DNA of 64,000 bases from Bacteroidota bacterium (lineage in GTDB: Bacteria; Bacteroidota; Bacteroidia; Bacteroidales; Lentimicrobiaceae): positions 100,530 to 164,529 of the forward strand of contig WSXU01000014.1 of NCBI GenBank assembly GCA_009773455.1, given 5' to 3'. The notes under the pieces were generated by a model. That model had not been told where the DNA came from. It saw nothing but the letters and a program-made list of their open reading frames with translations, and did no database searches. Shown here piece by piece: positions 35,766 through 46,315 of this stretch; the stretch's first letter is position 1, and each line of letters starts with the position of its first letter. The translations under genes were made by a program, and so were the position numbers.

Positions 35766-38700
35766 TTAGTCTCCCTGCGAAATCTGCATCCTCGACACTT
35801 CCACCTCTCCGCCTTCGGAATAAACACTGATCCAGTTGTTATCGAGCCGGTACCAGCGGTCCTGTATGCTCACCCTGACCATGTAATCGCCGGTCTCCTG
35901 CGATTTGATGCTGCGCAGTACGATGCCGCCGCTCTTCTGACCATCGATTCCGTAATTCAGATAAACCTTTGGTTCCGTTTCACCTGTTTTTCTGGCTTTG
36001 ATGATGATGTAATTGTTTTTCCGCAGCCGCATTTCGATGGCTTTGAACTGGAACTTCTGCTCTGAATCAGCCTTGATGATGAGCGGGGTGGAAACCAGGT
36101 CGACCATGGCATGATCTTCCATGTACTGCCTTATTTTCCGGATCATTTCAGCCGGATATGCTTCCTCGGGCCTGATGAGTTTCGCTTCCTCATAAGCATC
36201 GATGGCCTGATCGAAAACCTTATCCTGGTAAGCGAGATCAGCTTTATTGATGACCTTGTTATAAGCATCCATCTGATTTCTAACCCGTTCCATCAGGATG
36301 GTGTTGATTTCAATCAGTTTGTTTTTAGGGTAAGACTCCGCAGGTTTGATGGCTGATGCCTTTTCATATGACTTTATTGCACTGGTGAAATCCTGTAGGT
36401 TGAATAATCGGTTGGCAGTTTCAATCGCATCATCATAATCCTTGTTGGCAAGTTGTTTCTGCTCCTCAAGCTTGGCTTCAATTTCCCGGATTCTCTCCTG
36501 CGGGTGAACTTCCGTCTTTTTAAGCGCAAGCGCTCTCTTATAGGAATCCAGCGCACTGGTATAATCCCTGGCTGTGTATAAACGGTCGGCTTCATTGATA
36601 TAAGCCATATAGTTTTCATTTAAGGACCTTCTTTCGGATATCTCTTTCTCAATCATTGCTATACGGTCGGCCGGATAAGACTCCTTTGGTTTCATGCCCT
36701 GGGCCTGCCGGTAAGCCAGTATTGCTTCATCAAAGGCTCCGCTGGAATAAAGGGTGTCGCCCCGCATGATCTGTTCAGCATATGCCTGCTCAACAAGCAT
36801 CATCTCCGTTTTTAGCTTATTGATTTTGGCAATCTGTTCTGCCGGATAAGTTTCCGATGGCTTCAGTGTCAGGGCTTCCTGGTATTTTATGGTGGCTTTG
36901 TCAGTTTCATTCCGGTTATAAAGCTGGTCAGCCTCAGCAATCAGCAACCGGTAAGCTTCTTTGGATTCTTTCTGCTTGCTGATCATATTGTTAATGATAC
37001 CAATCTGCTCCTGTGGATAGACTTCTGCAGGTTTCAGATCATGCCCTTCCTTGTATTTAACAGCTGCGGCATCCAGTTCTCCCGAATTGAATAAACGATC
37101 AGCCTCAGCAATAACCCGCTGATAATTATCGTTCAGGATTTTCTGCTCCCCTAGAATTTTTGATATCTGGGCTAACTTGTCCTGAGGATATCTTTCTGAA
37201 GGCTTCAGCGCTTTCGCCTGCTCAAAAAACAGCATAGCCTTCTCGGGGTTATTAGCTTTTAGCGCCAGATCTCCTTCAGCGATGTTTTTGGCGTAATTTT
37301 CTTCCAACGACTTAAGCTGTTCAATCAAAGTGCTGATCGAAGCGATTTTCTCCTGTGGGTATTTCTCTTCAGGCAGGGTAAGTGCTGCTTCTTTGAATTT
37401 AATCAGTGCCTTTTCGAAGGATCCTTCATTGTATAGCTTATCTGCGGCAGAAATCTGCTGGTTATAAGCAGATAGTTTTGCTTTCTGAGCTTCTTCCTGT
37501 GCAACGATGGCCTTCAGTTGCTCCTGTGGATACTTTTCGCCCGGTTTCAATGAAAGGGCCTGGGTGTAGTTTTTGGATGATTCAGCCAGTAACCCTGCAT
37601 CAAAGAACCGGTCAGCATCACCGATGAGTTTCTGGTACTGATCTTCCATCGAACGGTTTGCAGCAAGGCTTGCATTGATTTTACCAATCTGATCACCCGG
37701 ATATGTTTCGTCTGGTTTGATGGAGAGGGCCTGCTGATAACTGTTCAGCGCTGCTTCAAGGTTACCTGATTGATAGGATTGATCACCCGATGCCAGGGCC
37801 TTTTTATAAGCGTCTTCTTTTTGTTGCAATGCATTCAGGGTTTCCCTGGCCTTTTCAATTTGCTGTGCAGGGTATTCTTCCGAAGGCTTCAGTGATTGAG
37901 CTGCTACATATAAAGCAATGGCCCCGGTAAATTCTCCGGTATTAAATTTAAGATCGGCCTGCGCAATTGTGTTTATGTAGTTCTCGTTCAGGCTTTTCAT
38001 TTCAGCCAACTTTCTCTCTGCCAGAATAATCTGCTCCTGGGGGTACTTTTCCGCTGGTTTCAGTGCCTGTGCATTTCTGTATGATTTGATGGCATTCTCA
38101 AAGTCATTGGTATTAAAGAAATTGTCTCCTTCTTTCAGGTTCTTTGCAAAGTTTTCTTCCAGCGATTTTCTTTGCTCAAGGATTGATGCGATGGCTTCAA
38201 TTTTTTCACCGGGATATTTTTCTGCTGGCAGGATGGTCAGGGCTTCGGCATATTTCTTCCCGGCCCTGTCATAATCTGCTTCACCAAACAATCTGTCGGC
38301 ATCGGCAATACACTGATCATAAGCAGTTTTTTGTGCTTTTTGCGCTTCAATCAATGCACTGATGGCCGCTATCTGATCTGCCGGATACTTCTCCTGCGGC
38401 TTGATTAACAGGGACTTTTTATAGGCATCCAGAGATTCAGTATAAGATCCCGCTTTGTAAAGCTTATCCGCCTCTGCGATCAGTGACTGAAATTGTTCTT
38501 CCTTCGATTTATTGGCAGCGAGGATTGTATTGATGCCGGCAATCTGTTCCTGAGGATAAGTGCTGTTGGGTTTTATGGCCAGGGCTTGCCGGTAGCCAGC
38601 CAGCGCACCTTCAAAGTCTTCTGAATTTTTTAATTTGTCTGCCAGAGCAATGGCCTGATTGTAAGATTCTTCTTTAATACGTAAAGCCTCAATGGATTCC

Positions 38701-40172
38701 CTGGCCTTGCTGATCTGTAGTGTAGGATAAGCCTCCTGCGGTTTGAGCCCTATAGCTGTCTGGTAAAGAGCAATGGATTCGTCAAAGGAAGCAGAAGCAA
38801 ACTTCCTGTCGGCTTCTGCAATGGCCTTCTCATAGGCAACCTGCGCAGCACGGGCATCAGAAGTAAGCTTATTGATGGCTGCTATCCGTTCTTTCGGATA
38901 GGATTCTTCAGACTTTATACCTGTAGCTTCCTGATATTTTACAAGGGCTTCATTGTAGCTACCTGAGTCAAAAAGCAGGTCTGCTTCTGAAACAACTTTA
39001 TTATAGGCTTTCACCCTTTCAGCCTCTTTGATCGCAAGCTGGAGGCCGGCAATCTCCTCGATTTTCTGTTTTGGATAGGCTTCTCCCGGTTTCAGGTTAT
39101 TGGCATTCTGAAATTCAGCTTTTGCTTCAGCATATTTCTTTTCGGTAAAATAAGCATCTCCGGCTGAAACGGCTTTGACATAGTCATCTTCCAGCTGCTG
39201 TTTTTGCAGCAATATGGCATTTATTTTTTCGATCTGTTGCGACGGGTAGATTTCCCCGGGAAGAATCTTCAGTGCGTTCTCGTATGCTGTGAGGGCTGTC
39301 AGATAGTCTTTGGTATTAAAAAGCTTATCAGCACCTGCAACCGCAACCTGGTAATTCTGTTGTGCATCCTTTAATTGCGCTGAACCCTGCGAAACCCGTT
39401 CAAGCATGCTTTTGGGATAATTCTCGCCGGGCTTGATTTTCAGGGCCATTTCATATTTCAGCTTTGCCATTGCAAAGTCACGGTTCATATAGGCTTCATC
39501 GCCTTCTGAAAGGGCTTTTTCGTAGGAATCCTTCTGCGCTTTATCAGCTGACATTCTGGCATCAATATCACTGATCCGCTGCCTGGGGTAGGTGGCAGCT
39601 GGGTCGGCTTTTAGCGCTGCATCGTAAACTGGGCGTGCATTGACATAATCTTTGGCTGTAAAGAGCTTATCAGCCTCCGCAATCAGTTTGTTGTATTGTT
39701 TTATTGCTTCCTGTTTTGCCAGGTTCATTTTGTCTGCTTCTGACAGTTTATCCCGGGCATTCTTATCCTCCGGCTTTATATTGACGGCAAGGTCAAACTG
39801 GATCCGGGCAGCAGCATAATCGGCAGAGCCCATCAGTTTGTTGCCATTATCCATTGCCTGCGAAAACCTTGCTTCATCGGCCGGGTCCACGTAAAATTTC
39901 CGGATATAGGTCAGCTTATCTTTGGGATATTTTGCTGTTGGGTCAATGCTGAGTGCTTTCTGATATTCGGCTTTTGCCTTGGCATATTCTTTAGTTGAAA
40001 GAAATTGCTCACCCCGGGTAATGGCATCTTCAAACTGCTGAAGCCTGGCTTTTTCATCAGTATCGACGACTTGTGCCCGGGTCGGCGGCTGGTTCAGAAA
40101 AAGAATTAGTGTTAAGAAAACGGGAATAAGCCACTTATGCCGGTATGTAATCCTGGTAGCAGAATATTTCAT
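35766..40172 (-). CDS. Giant secreted repeat protein with 23 TPR-like ~58-residue repeats
   Basis: A 1468-residue protein. A signal peptide or anchor spans about residues 14-33 (WLIPVFLTLILFLN, then PPTRAQ). About 23 repeats of 57-59 residues follow, each carrying EADKLFNxGxFxxAxxxY, then ALxLKPxExYPxxQI and a linking helix rich in E, K and Q. Each unit is a TPR-like helix pair plus an extra helix. The final ~110 residues, beginning near DLVSTPLIIKADSEQ, form a separate beta-rich domain (VYLNYGIDGQKSGGIVLRS, YMVRVSIQDRWYRLDNNW). It probably forms a long superhelical periplasmic scaffold. The function is unknown. It follows a terminator and is probably monocistronic. Confidence 0.88.
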   Translation of the reverse strand: MKYSATRITYRHKWLIPVFLTLILFLNQPPTRAQVVDTDEKARLQQFEDAITRGEQFLSTKEYAKAKAEYQKALSIDPTAKYPKDKLTYIRKFYVDPADEARFSQAMDNGNKLMGSADYAAARIQFDLAVNIKPEDKNARDKLSEADKMNLAKQEAIKQYNKLIAEADKLFTAKDYVNARPVYDAALKADPAATYPRQRISDIDARMSADKAQKDSYEKALSEGDEAYMNRDFAMAKLKYEMALKIKPGENYPKSMLERVSQGSAQLKDAQQNYQVAVAGADKLFNTKDYLTALTAYENALKILPGEIYPSQQIEKINAILLQKQQLEDDYVKAVSAGDAYFTEKKYAEAKAEFQNANNLKPGEAYPKQKIEEIAGLQLAIKEAERVKAYNKVVSEADLLFDSGSYNEALVKYQEATGIKSEESYPKERIAAINKLTSDARAAQVAYEKAIAEADRKFASASFDESIALYQTAIGLKPQEAYPTLQISKARESIEALRIKEESYNQAIALADKLKNSEDFEGALAGYRQALAIKPNSTYPQEQIAGINTILAANKSKEEQFQSLIAEADKLYKAGSYTESLDAYKKSLLIKPQEKYPADQIAAISALIEAQKAQKTAYDQCIADADRLFGEADYDRAGKKYAEALTILPAEKYPGEKIEAIASILEQRKSLEENFAKNLKEGDNFFNTNDFENAIKSYRNAQALKPAEKYPQEQIILAERKLAEMKSLNENYINTIAQADLKFNTGEFTGAIALYVAAQSLKPSEEYPAQQIEKARETLNALQQKEDAYKKALASGDQSYQSGNLEAALNSYQQALSIKPDETYPGDQIGKINASLAANRSMEDQYQKLIGDADRFFDAGLLAESSKNYTQALSLKPGEKYPQEQLKAIVAQEEAQKAKLSAYNQQISAADKLYNEGSFEKALIKFKEAALTLPEEKYPQEKIASISTLIEQLKSLEENYAKNIAEGDLALKANNPEKAMLFFEQAKALKPSERYPQDKLAQISKILGEQKILNDNYQRVIAEADRLFNSGELDAAAVKYKEGHDLKPAEVYPQEQIGIINNMISKQKESKEAYRLLIAEADQLYNRNETDKATIKYQEALTLKPSETYPAEQIAKINKLKTEMMLVEQAYAEQIMRGDTLYSSGAFDEAILAYRQAQGMKPKESYPADRIAMIEKEISERRSLNENYMAYINEADRLYTARDYTSALDSYKRALALKKTEVHPQERIREIEAKLEEQKQLANKDYDDAIETANRLFNLQDFTSAIKSYEKASAIKPAESYPKNKLIEINTILMERVRNQMDAYNKVINKADLAYQDKVFDQAIDAYEEAKLIRPEEAYPAEMIRKIRQYMEDHAMVDLVSTPLIIKADSEQKFQFKAIEMRLRKNNYIIIKARKTGETEPKVYLNYGIDGQKSGGIVLRSIKSQETGDYMVRVSIQDRWYRLDNNWISVYSEGGEVEVSRMQISQGD

Positions 40173-40194
40173 TACTTTCTGGTCGTTGACGATA

Positions 40195-40225
40195 ATAAAA
40201 AACCGGTCCGTGGTTCAGACGGACC
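40195..40225 (-). terminator. Terminator of the lolD-like gene
   Basis: GGTCCGT (40205-40211) pairs with ACGGACC (40219-40225) around a 7-nt loop. On the minus strand it is followed by GGTTTTTTATTATC. It lies between the LolD-like gene and the giant repeat-protein gene. Confidence 0.75.
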
Positions 40226-40349
40226 TGCAATAAACGATTGAATGACGGTTTTAGTATGGGTTTGAATGGGTTGTTTTGCCGGTTTCATTGCAGGGTCCTC
40301 TGATTGAGACATTATAACTGGTTATAAAGTTCTTTACAATCAGGGCCGG

Positions 40350-41003
40350 TTAACCCTGGAGAAGCCCGTCCTTCATGATCAGCCTGCGGTCCGCCATTTC
40401 TGCCAACTCTTCATTATGTGTTACGATCACGATGGTTTGGTTGAATTTATCCCTAAGTTCAAAAAAGAGCCGGTGTAGTTGTTTTGCGTTGGCAGAATCG
40501 AGGTTGCCCGACGGTTCATCAGCCATCAGCACGGCCGGTTGATTGATCAGTGCCCTGGCAACAGCAACCCTCTGCTGCTCTCCGCCCGATAATTCTGATG
40601 GTTTGTGTGATGCCCTGTCGGTAAGATTGAGGAAACTGAGCAGTTCCATAGCCCGGTTTTCAGCTTCCTTTTTCCCTGTCCGGGCAATAAATGCCGGAAT
40701 ACAGACATTCTCAAGGGCAGTAAATTCAGGTAAAAGATGATGAAACTGAAATACAAAGCCTACTTTCCTGTTTCTGAATTCAGCAAGTTTCCGGTCATTC
40801 AGTCCTCCTGTATCAATGCCGTCGAACAGAATGCTGCCTCCGTCAGCCCTGTCAAGGGTGCTCAGAATGTGAAGCAGGGTCGATTTTCCGGCACCGGAAG
40901 CGCCGGTGATGGATACTATTTCACTTTTGGCAATCTCAAGCGAGATGCCTTTAAGCACCTTTAAACTGCCGTACGATTTCGTAATATCTGTAGCCTTGAT
41001 CAT
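40350..41003 (-). CDS. lolD: LolD-like ABC transporter ATPase
   Basis: I start at ATG 41001-41003 ([12 protein letters not shown]), seven residues inside a longer frame, because this is the normal LolD N-terminus. The protein has 217 residues. Walker A is [12 protein letters not shown], the Q-loop is [17 protein letters not shown], the signature is LSGGEQQRV, Walker B is [13 protein letters not shown], and the H-loop is IVTHN. The [14 protein letters not shown] region is typical of lipoprotein-export (LolCDE) and MacB-type ATPases. The partner permease is not adjacent. It sits alone, followed by a terminator. Confidence 0.85.
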   Translation of the reverse strand: MIKATDITKSYGSLKVLKGISLEIAKSEIVSITGASGAGKSTLLHILSTLDRADGGSILFDGIDTGGLNDRKLAEFRNRKVGFVFQFHHLLPEFTALENVCIPAFIARTGKKEAENRAMELLSFLNLTDRASHKPSELSGGEQQRVAVARALINQPAVLMADEPSGNLDSANAKQLHRLFFELRDKFNQTIVIVTHNEELAEMADRRLIMKDGLLQG

Positions 41004-41272
41004 TCTCCTGTCGATGAGATGCAAAAGTACAGGATTTTTAACTGAAATACAGGATACAAAAATGGTGATTGGCAGGAATTTATAATGATGAACGGATCAT
41101 CAACAACTCAATCTATTCCGGCAAACGGAAAACAGGCGGGCTAAAACAGAAATTCAGGAAGTGAGTTGGTAACAGAGTTATTTATAGCTGGACAAAATTA
41201 TATCGCTGAAGTTATAGAGGCTTCAGCATCTGCTTTATACCATTGGAAAAGGTGAATACCTGATACCCGGCA

Positions 41273-41419
41273 TTATTGATTGTCAACGACAAAATCGTCT
41301 TCGTAAACTTCTATCTCGAGATCTGCTCCGATGAGTTCAACAAGCCATTTGTATCCATGTTTTACAATCAACCTGATTTTTACGTATCCCATAACAGGAT
41401 ATTTTAATGTAGCTAACAT
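41273..41419 (-). CDS. Possible 48-residue protein with acidic C-terminus
   Basis: Reading leftward from ATG 41417-41419 gives a 48-codon frame ending in TAA at 41273-41275. The product (MLATLKYPVMGYVKIRLIVK..., then WLVELIGADLEIEVYEDD) looks structured: alternating hydrophobic residues and a strongly acidic tail. An internal ATG at codon 10 is an alternative start. I recognise no family. The rest of the spacers 41025-41272 and 41420-41753 shows nothing I can name. Confidence 0.4.
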   Translation of the reverse strand: MLATLKYPVMGYVKIRLIVKHGYKWLVELIGADLEIEVYEDDFVVDNQ

Positions 41420-41753
41420 GACATTCAGTTTTATCGGTGAATAACTGGCAGCATCCTCTGTTTCAGATGCTGAACTTTATATATTTATACCATTTTGATG
41501 AAAATGTAACTTCAGAATATAATTGCAGGTTATTTTTCAGCCAGATGTTAGCGGTATATTAAATATTTGTGATCTCTTAAGCGGGAAATTTTCTGACTAT
41601 AATTCATTGAATAGAATATAAAGGCCTTGCCTTTTTTATTTATTCTCAGGGAGGATCTGTATGATGGAAAGGAATGACTCACTAAGCGTGCAGGAGGAGG
41701 AGACCTTCAGATTTCCTGATAAAAATACTCCGGATCAATTGAAGAAGTGGGGA

Positions 41754-44246
41754 TTATTTTTTTCTCTTCAACATCAGGTAATCCAGGTGATAAATTACTT
41801 TTATACTGAAGGTGTTCAGTTGCGGGGCGTTGAAAAGGTTGTCGAGATTTTCCGGGAAATTGGCCTGGTAAAGTTTATCTTCACGTTGTATGGCATTCTT
41901 CCAGACAATGTTCAGCATACTTCCCGGGGCAAATTCCCAGCCGAACACCATATCAATGTTAAATGAATTGTAGTTGTAATTGAAATATTCCGGATCAATA
42001 CTGCCGGGATAATTCAGTAATTCTCCTTTGTCGGTAAGGGTGTAAAAATCAGTATAATTGGCTTTCTGCCAGTAATGCCTTAACCATAAGCTGAGTCCAA
42101 TCCTTTTACCGATCATATACTTGCCTGATATTGAACTTTCAAGTGTGGATATGTCCCTTCTGCCAAACCAGATGCTGTCACTGGTATAATCCTGGAACAC
42201 ATAACCGGGATCACCCGGATTTGAACCTATTCCTACCTTGGTTCTGACTGAAAACCGTTCGTTGAACCTTAATATTGGCTCTATTTCAAACAGCATATAA
42301 TGAATGTGATCAAAATCACGTGTATAATAGATCAATCCGTCCAACGCAAGAGTTTTCCTGTAATCGCTGGAATATCCTATCATTCCCTGGACATAACCCG
42401 GAGCCACATAGTATCGTCCGGTCCGGCGAGGCTCATAAAAATCATGTCTGTCCAAAGGCGAAACAGTGAGTCCCCACCATACAGAAAGGTAATTTTTAAA
42501 TGTGGTGTTTCCTTTATAGGTATAGGTTGTATTTATATTCTTTTTACTGTCGATGGCCCTGGTTTGATCAATTCCGAAACTGTTGGCATAATTCAGCACA
42601 TTGCCGGTAGGTTCATAAATCCGGTAACTCAGGTAAATTCCCCTGTTTTCCTGGTTTCTGGTTCTGTTGATGCCAAGGTCATTGATGTTGAAATGCTTGT
42701 CCATAGCACTCTGGTAAATGCTGAATTGGAACTTGCCACGGCTTTTCATAAAATAAAAGCCGTAATTGTAGCCGGTTGCATTTTCTCCCCAGGGGTACCT
42801 GCTTTCTGAACCTGCAGTGTTCCAGTTAGAGGCGGCGAAATTAAGTCCAAGCTGATAGGTTTTGGATTTTTCACCAATGGTTGCACCCCCGCCAATCACG
42901 TTGGAGTCATCCCAGCCTGCCGGCCTGCTTACATTGGTATTGATGAAATATACGCTTGAGTTGTTGGCCAGCGCCTGATCAAGTACAACGATGCTATAAT
43001 TGCTCAGAGGATCAGTCAGGATTTTCCTTTCCTCTCCGGTAATGGTATCGGTAACCTTAGCCCAGGTATTTCCGGTCAAAGCGTTGAAAACACCGATACC
43101 AAGTCCTTTGCCGGTGCGGCCGGAGAACTTGACGGCATTCAGCAACCTTGCAGCCAACGGATTTGTTACAATATTCTCGTTCGTTTCAAGGGAATCGTAA
43201 ACTGAATAATAGAGCAGGGGAGTGCGCCCGATTCGTCTTGAATAGAAAAGGTTGCCTTTTTGAAACAGATCCGTACCTTCGTTAAAGAAAGTCCTGTTTT
43301 CATCATAAATCAGTTCAAGGGCAGTCAGGTTTTTCTGAATTTTATCGGACTGCACCTGGCTGAAATCCGGTAGAAGGATCATATCAAGTGTGAAACTTTC
43401 ATTCAGGCCATATTTGATGTCCATACCGCCATTGTATGCTCCGGTTAGAGAATTGCCGCTTACCAATGGATCGCTGTTGTGCTGCATGCTGGCAGATAAG
43501 TAAGGCGTGAATGAAAGCCTTACCGGAGGTTTGATGTGCTCTAAACCGGTTAATTTTCCCCAATACACAAGTGAGTTCCCGGCACCTTTTTCCTCGAGGG
43601 CCCATTGTAACTCCTCCCTGTACCGCCTTATTCTCCTGATGGCCTGAAAGCCCCATTCCTGGGTTTTCATTGAAGGGAACCTTAGGGCAGAGTATGGAAT
43701 GCGCATCTCAACATTCCACCCGTTTGGTGTTATTTTGACTGCGCTTTGCCAAACGGCATCATAGGTGTCATCGGCTTCCCGACCATCTGTTTGAATGCCT
43801 GAGGCCGAAACAAGATAATAATAGGCATCCTGTTGATTGTTATAGGTGTCGAAACCAATCCCGAAATAGTCAGCATTCAGATCATCGTTGTCACGCTCGC
43901 CAAGTTGCCGCTCTATGCTGTCGGGATGGGGGTCATACATGATGGCAGCCACATAGAGGGCGTCATCATCATACAGCAGAAAAACCCGGGTTGAAAAACT
44001 TGGTTCGGCGTCAAGAACAGGCTCATATTGCCTGAATTCTGTAAGTAAAGTAGCTGATCTCCAGACGGTATCAGTGATAATGCCGTCGATCCGGGGTGCT
44101 ACACTGGTCCTGACTATTCCTGCTGTCGGAGGATTGCCGGCGGTCAGTCCTGTGATATTGATAATCATCAGAATCAGGATCAGTGAAAAATACTTGTGAT
44201 CCGGCTTCAATAAGTCTATAAGAGAAGTTATAGATTTGATATTCAT
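41754..44246 (-). CDS. DUF5916 outer-membrane protein with N-terminal CBM9-like domain
   Basis: An 830-residue protein from ATG 44244-44246 (a TTG just before it is not needed). A hydrophobic export signal spans about residues 18-36. Residues ~50-230 match the family 9 carbohydrate-binding-like domain (APRIDGIITDTVWRSA, FLLYDDDALYVAAIMYD, NGWNVEMRIPYSALRF). The rest is the DUF5916 region: an amphipathic barrel-like C-terminus opening with LSFTPYLSAS. It includes LDMILLPDFSQVQSDK and NLTALELIYDENRTFFNEG, both typical of the family. It is probably an outer-membrane protein that binds or processes a polymer. It is convergent with nothing and divergent from sucC. Confidence 0.9.
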   Translation of the reverse strand: MNIKSITSLIDLLKPDHKYFSLILILMIINITGLTAGNPPTAGIVRTSVAPRIDGIITDTVWRSATLLTEFRQYEPVLDAEPSFSTRVFLLYDDDALYVAAIMYDPHPDSIERQLGERDNDDLNADYFGIGFDTYNNQQDAYYYLVSASGIQTDGREADDTYDAVWQSAVKITPNGWNVEMRIPYSALRFPSMKTQEWGFQAIRRIRRYREELQWALEEKGAGNSLVYWGKLTGLEHIKPPVRLSFTPYLSASMQHNSDPLVSGNSLTGAYNGGMDIKYGLNESFTLDMILLPDFSQVQSDKIQKNLTALELIYDENRTFFNEGTDLFQKGNLFYSRRIGRTPLLYYSVYDSLETNENIVTNPLAARLLNAVKFSGRTGKGLGIGVFNALTGNTWAKVTDTITGEERKILTDPLSNYSIVVLDQALANNSSVYFINTNVSRPAGWDDSNVIGGGATIGEKSKTYQLGLNFAASNWNTAGSESRYPWGENATGYNYGFYFMKSRGKFQFSIYQSAMDKHFNINDLGINRTRNQENRGIYLSYRIYEPTGNVLNYANSFGIDQTRAIDSKKNINTTYTYKGNTTFKNYLSVWWGLTVSPLDRHDFYEPRRTGRYYVAPGYVQGMIGYSSDYRKTLALDGLIYYTRDFDHIHYMLFEIEPILRFNERFSVRTKVGIGSNPGDPGYVFQDYTSDSIWFGRRDISTLESSISGKYMIGKRIGLSLWLRHYWQKANYTDFYTLTDKGELLNYPGSIDPEYFNYNYNSFNIDMVFGWEFAPGSMLNIVWKNAIQREDKLYQANFPENLDNLFNAPQLNTFSIKVIYHLDYLMLKRKK

Positions 44247-44255
44247 CAATTAACC

Positions 44256-44285
44256 TTTGATAGCTGATAAAATCTTTTAACTTTG
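44256..44285 (+). promoter_or_regulatory. Promoter of sucC
   Basis: TTTG at 44256-44259 and TAACTTTG at 44278-44285 are separated by 18 bp, a good Bacteroidota -33/-7 pair. The leader to ATG 44413 would be about 120 nt. Confidence 0.55.
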
Positions 44286-44412
44286 TCTGAACTGACAGCC
44301 CGGATATTTGTTTAGAGGCTGTGCTTTATGACAAATGTAAAGGATTTTCGGAATGCTTTAATAAAAATGTTTCTATCTTCGGCAATTGTGACGAATTTTA
44401 AACAACAGATAT

Positions 44413-45603
44413 ATGAATCTTCATGAATACCAGGCTAAACAGATTCTTCGTTCATTCGGGGTGCCTGTTCCCAAGGGCATAGTTGCCGAAACTCCTGAAC
44501 TGGCTGTGAAAGCGGCCGAAGAAATTCAGAAAGCCACCAATTCAGAACGTTGGGCAGTAAAAGCCCAGATTCACGCCGGCGGCCGGGGTAAAGGCGGAGG
44601 TGTCAAAATTGCACAGTCACTTCACGAAGTATGGGAGAAATCATCCCAGATCATCGGCATGACCCTGGTCACACCTCAAACCGGCCCCGGAGGCAAACTC
44701 GTAGGAAAAGTACTGATTGAACAGAATATTTTCTATCCGGGCGAAAGTGAACCGAAGGAATTTTATATGAGTCTGCTGCTCAACCGGGCTACCGGTAAAG
44801 TAATGGTCATGTATTCAACCGAAGGTGGAATGGATATTGAAGAAGTTGCCGCACACACGCCACACCTGATCTTTACCGAAGAGATAGAGCCAAGTGTGGG
44901 GCTCCGCGATTTCCAATGCCGTAAGATAGCCTATAACCTTAAACTTGACGGAACAGCACACAAGAATATGCAGCAGTTCGTCAAAGCGCTCTATAATGCA
45001 TATATGGGCACTGATGCTTCGATGCTGGAGATCAATCCTGTTTTCAAGACCTCTGATAACCTGATCATGGCCGCCGATTGCAAGATGAGACTCGATGATA
45101 ATGCATTGTTCCGTCATCCCGATTATGCCGCCATGCGCGACCTTACCGAAGAGGATCCTGCCGAAGTAGAGGCTGGTCAGTACCATCTGAATTATGTGAA
45201 GCTCAATGGTAACGTGGGCTGTATGGTGAATGGCGCCGGCCTGGCCATGGCCACCATGGATATCATCAAACTATCGGGTGGCGAGCCCGCCAACTTCCTT
45301 GATGTGGGCGGTACAGCCAATGCCGAACGTGTGGAGCAGGCTTTCCGGATCATCATGAAAGACCCCAACGTTAAAGTAATCCTGGTCAACATCTTTGGCG
45401 GCATCGTCCGCTGCGACCGGGTTGCCCAGGGCATTGTGGATGCCTACCGGAACATCGGTGACATCGACATACCGATCATTGTAAGGTTACAGGGAACCAA
45501 CGCTGTAGAAGCGAAAGAACTGATTCAACAGTCGGGATTGAAAGTATATTCCGCAACACTGCTTCAGGAAGCCGCCGGCCTGGTGACCACAGTGCTGGGT
45601 TAA
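44413..45603 (+). CDS. sucC: Succinyl-CoA synthetase, beta subunit
   Basis: A 396-residue protein beginning [20 protein letters not shown], the standard SucC start. The ATP-grasp domain contains [19 protein letters not shown] and the metal and nucleotide residues around MLEINPV. The C-terminal ligase-CoA domain contains [12 protein letters not shown] and [17 protein letters not shown]. It forms ATP or GTP from succinyl-CoA together with SucD. sucD is not next to it in this window. The gene is monocistronic with its own promoter and terminator. Confidence 0.96.
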   Translation: MNLHEYQAKQILRSFGVPVPKGIVAETPELAVKAAEEIQKATNSERWAVKAQIHAGGRGKGGGVKIAQSLHEVWEKSSQIIGMTLVTPQTGPGGKLVGKVLIEQNIFYPGESEPKEFYMSLLLNRATGKVMVMYSTEGGMDIEEVAAHTPHLIFTEEIEPSVGLRDFQCRKIAYNLKLDGTAHKNMQQFVKALYNAYMGTDASMLEINPVFKTSDNLIMAADCKMRLDDNALFRHPDYAAMRDLTEEDPAEVEAGQYHLNYVKLNGNVGCMVNGAGLAMATMDIIKLSGGEPANFLDVGGTANAERVEQAFRIIMKDPNVKVILVNIFGGIVRCDRVAQGIVDAYRNIGDIDIPIIVRLQGTNAVEAKELIQQSGLKVYSATLLQEAAGLVTTVLG

Positions 45604-45631
45604 TCTTTTTCGTTAATTTATTGTGAATGGA

Positions 45632-45658
45632 AAGCTACCCGGTTGGGTGGCTTTTTTT
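45632..45658 (+). terminator. Terminator of sucC
   Basis: AGCTACCC pairs with GGGTGGCT (one G-U) around GGTT, followed by TTTTTTT. It lies 28 bp after the stop codon. Confidence 0.85.
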
Positions 45659-45702
45659 AATCCGTTCCAGAATTGTCATCTTCAGGCTGACTGGAAGAAA
45701 CG

Positions 45703-45738
45703 ACAAAAATAAAAACGGCCGGGTTTTCACCCGGCCGT
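45703..45738 (-). terminator. Terminator of the distal hydrogenase operon
   Basis: A perfect 10-bp stem (ACGGCCGGGT, 45715-45724, with 45729-45738) is followed on the minus strand by TTTTATTTTTG. It lies 27 bp beyond the stop codon of the HydC-type gene. Confidence 0.9.
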
Positions 45739-45765
45739 CCCCCAAATCACTATACATGAAAACAA

Positions 45766-46245
45766 CTACTTTGCATATTCTGCAATGATGTCCTTTACAC
45801 CATCTGGAGCTACGCGGCCGAATACCTTTTCACCGACAAGTACTACAGGGGCAAGCCCGCAGGCGCCGACACACCGCAGGCAGGCGAGAGAGAACTTGCC
45901 ATCGGGTGTGGTTTCGCCCACATTGATGTTCAGGATTCGTTTGAATTCTTCAATAACCTTCTCGGCACCACGCACATAGCAAGCCGTTCCCAGGCAGATG
46001 GAAACGGGATGCTCTCCTTTGGGCAGCATGGTGAAGAATGAGTAAAAGGTAACCACCCCATATACATGGGCCACAGAAACGTTGAGCTCTTTTGCAATCA
46101 CTTCCTGAACCTCTGCCGGAAGATAACCGAAAATACCCTGTGCCTTATGCAGCACATTGATCAGCTCACCCTTCTCATTGTTGAACGATTTGCAAACTTC
46201 CCTCAGTTCATCGAGTTTGTTTGCGGATAATTTAATATTTGCCAT
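45766..46245 (-). CDS. hydC: [FeFe] hydrogenase NuoE-like subunit (HydC/HndA type)
   Basis: A 159-residue protein, last gene of the distal hydrogenase operon. An N-terminal helical half (LINVLHKAQGIFGYLPAEVQ) precedes a thioredoxin-like [2Fe-2S] domain. Its four ligands are in CLGTACYVRGAE (CxxxxC) and CLRCVGACGLAPVV (the last two separated by three). It passes electrons between the NADH-oxidising HydB and HydA. 70 bp separate it from hydA. A terminator follows. Confidence 0.92.
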   Translation of the reverse strand: MANIKLSANKLDELREVCKSFNNEKGELINVLHKAQGIFGYLPAEVQEVIAKELNVSVAHVYGVVTFYSFFTMLPKGEHPVSICLGTACYVRGAEKVIEEFKRILNINVGETTPDGKFSLACLRCVGACGLAPVVLVGEKVFGRVAPDGVKDIIAEYAK

Positions 46246-46315
46246 GATCTGAATTCTTTTTTTGTTTTACAATTGGTAGACCTGACCGCTTACAGCAGCC
46301 CTGCCCGACAAAACC

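Noticed and set aside
41661..41966. Plus-strand 101-codon frame
   Set aside because: Most of it lies antisense to the DUF5916 gene, whose family motifs are certain.
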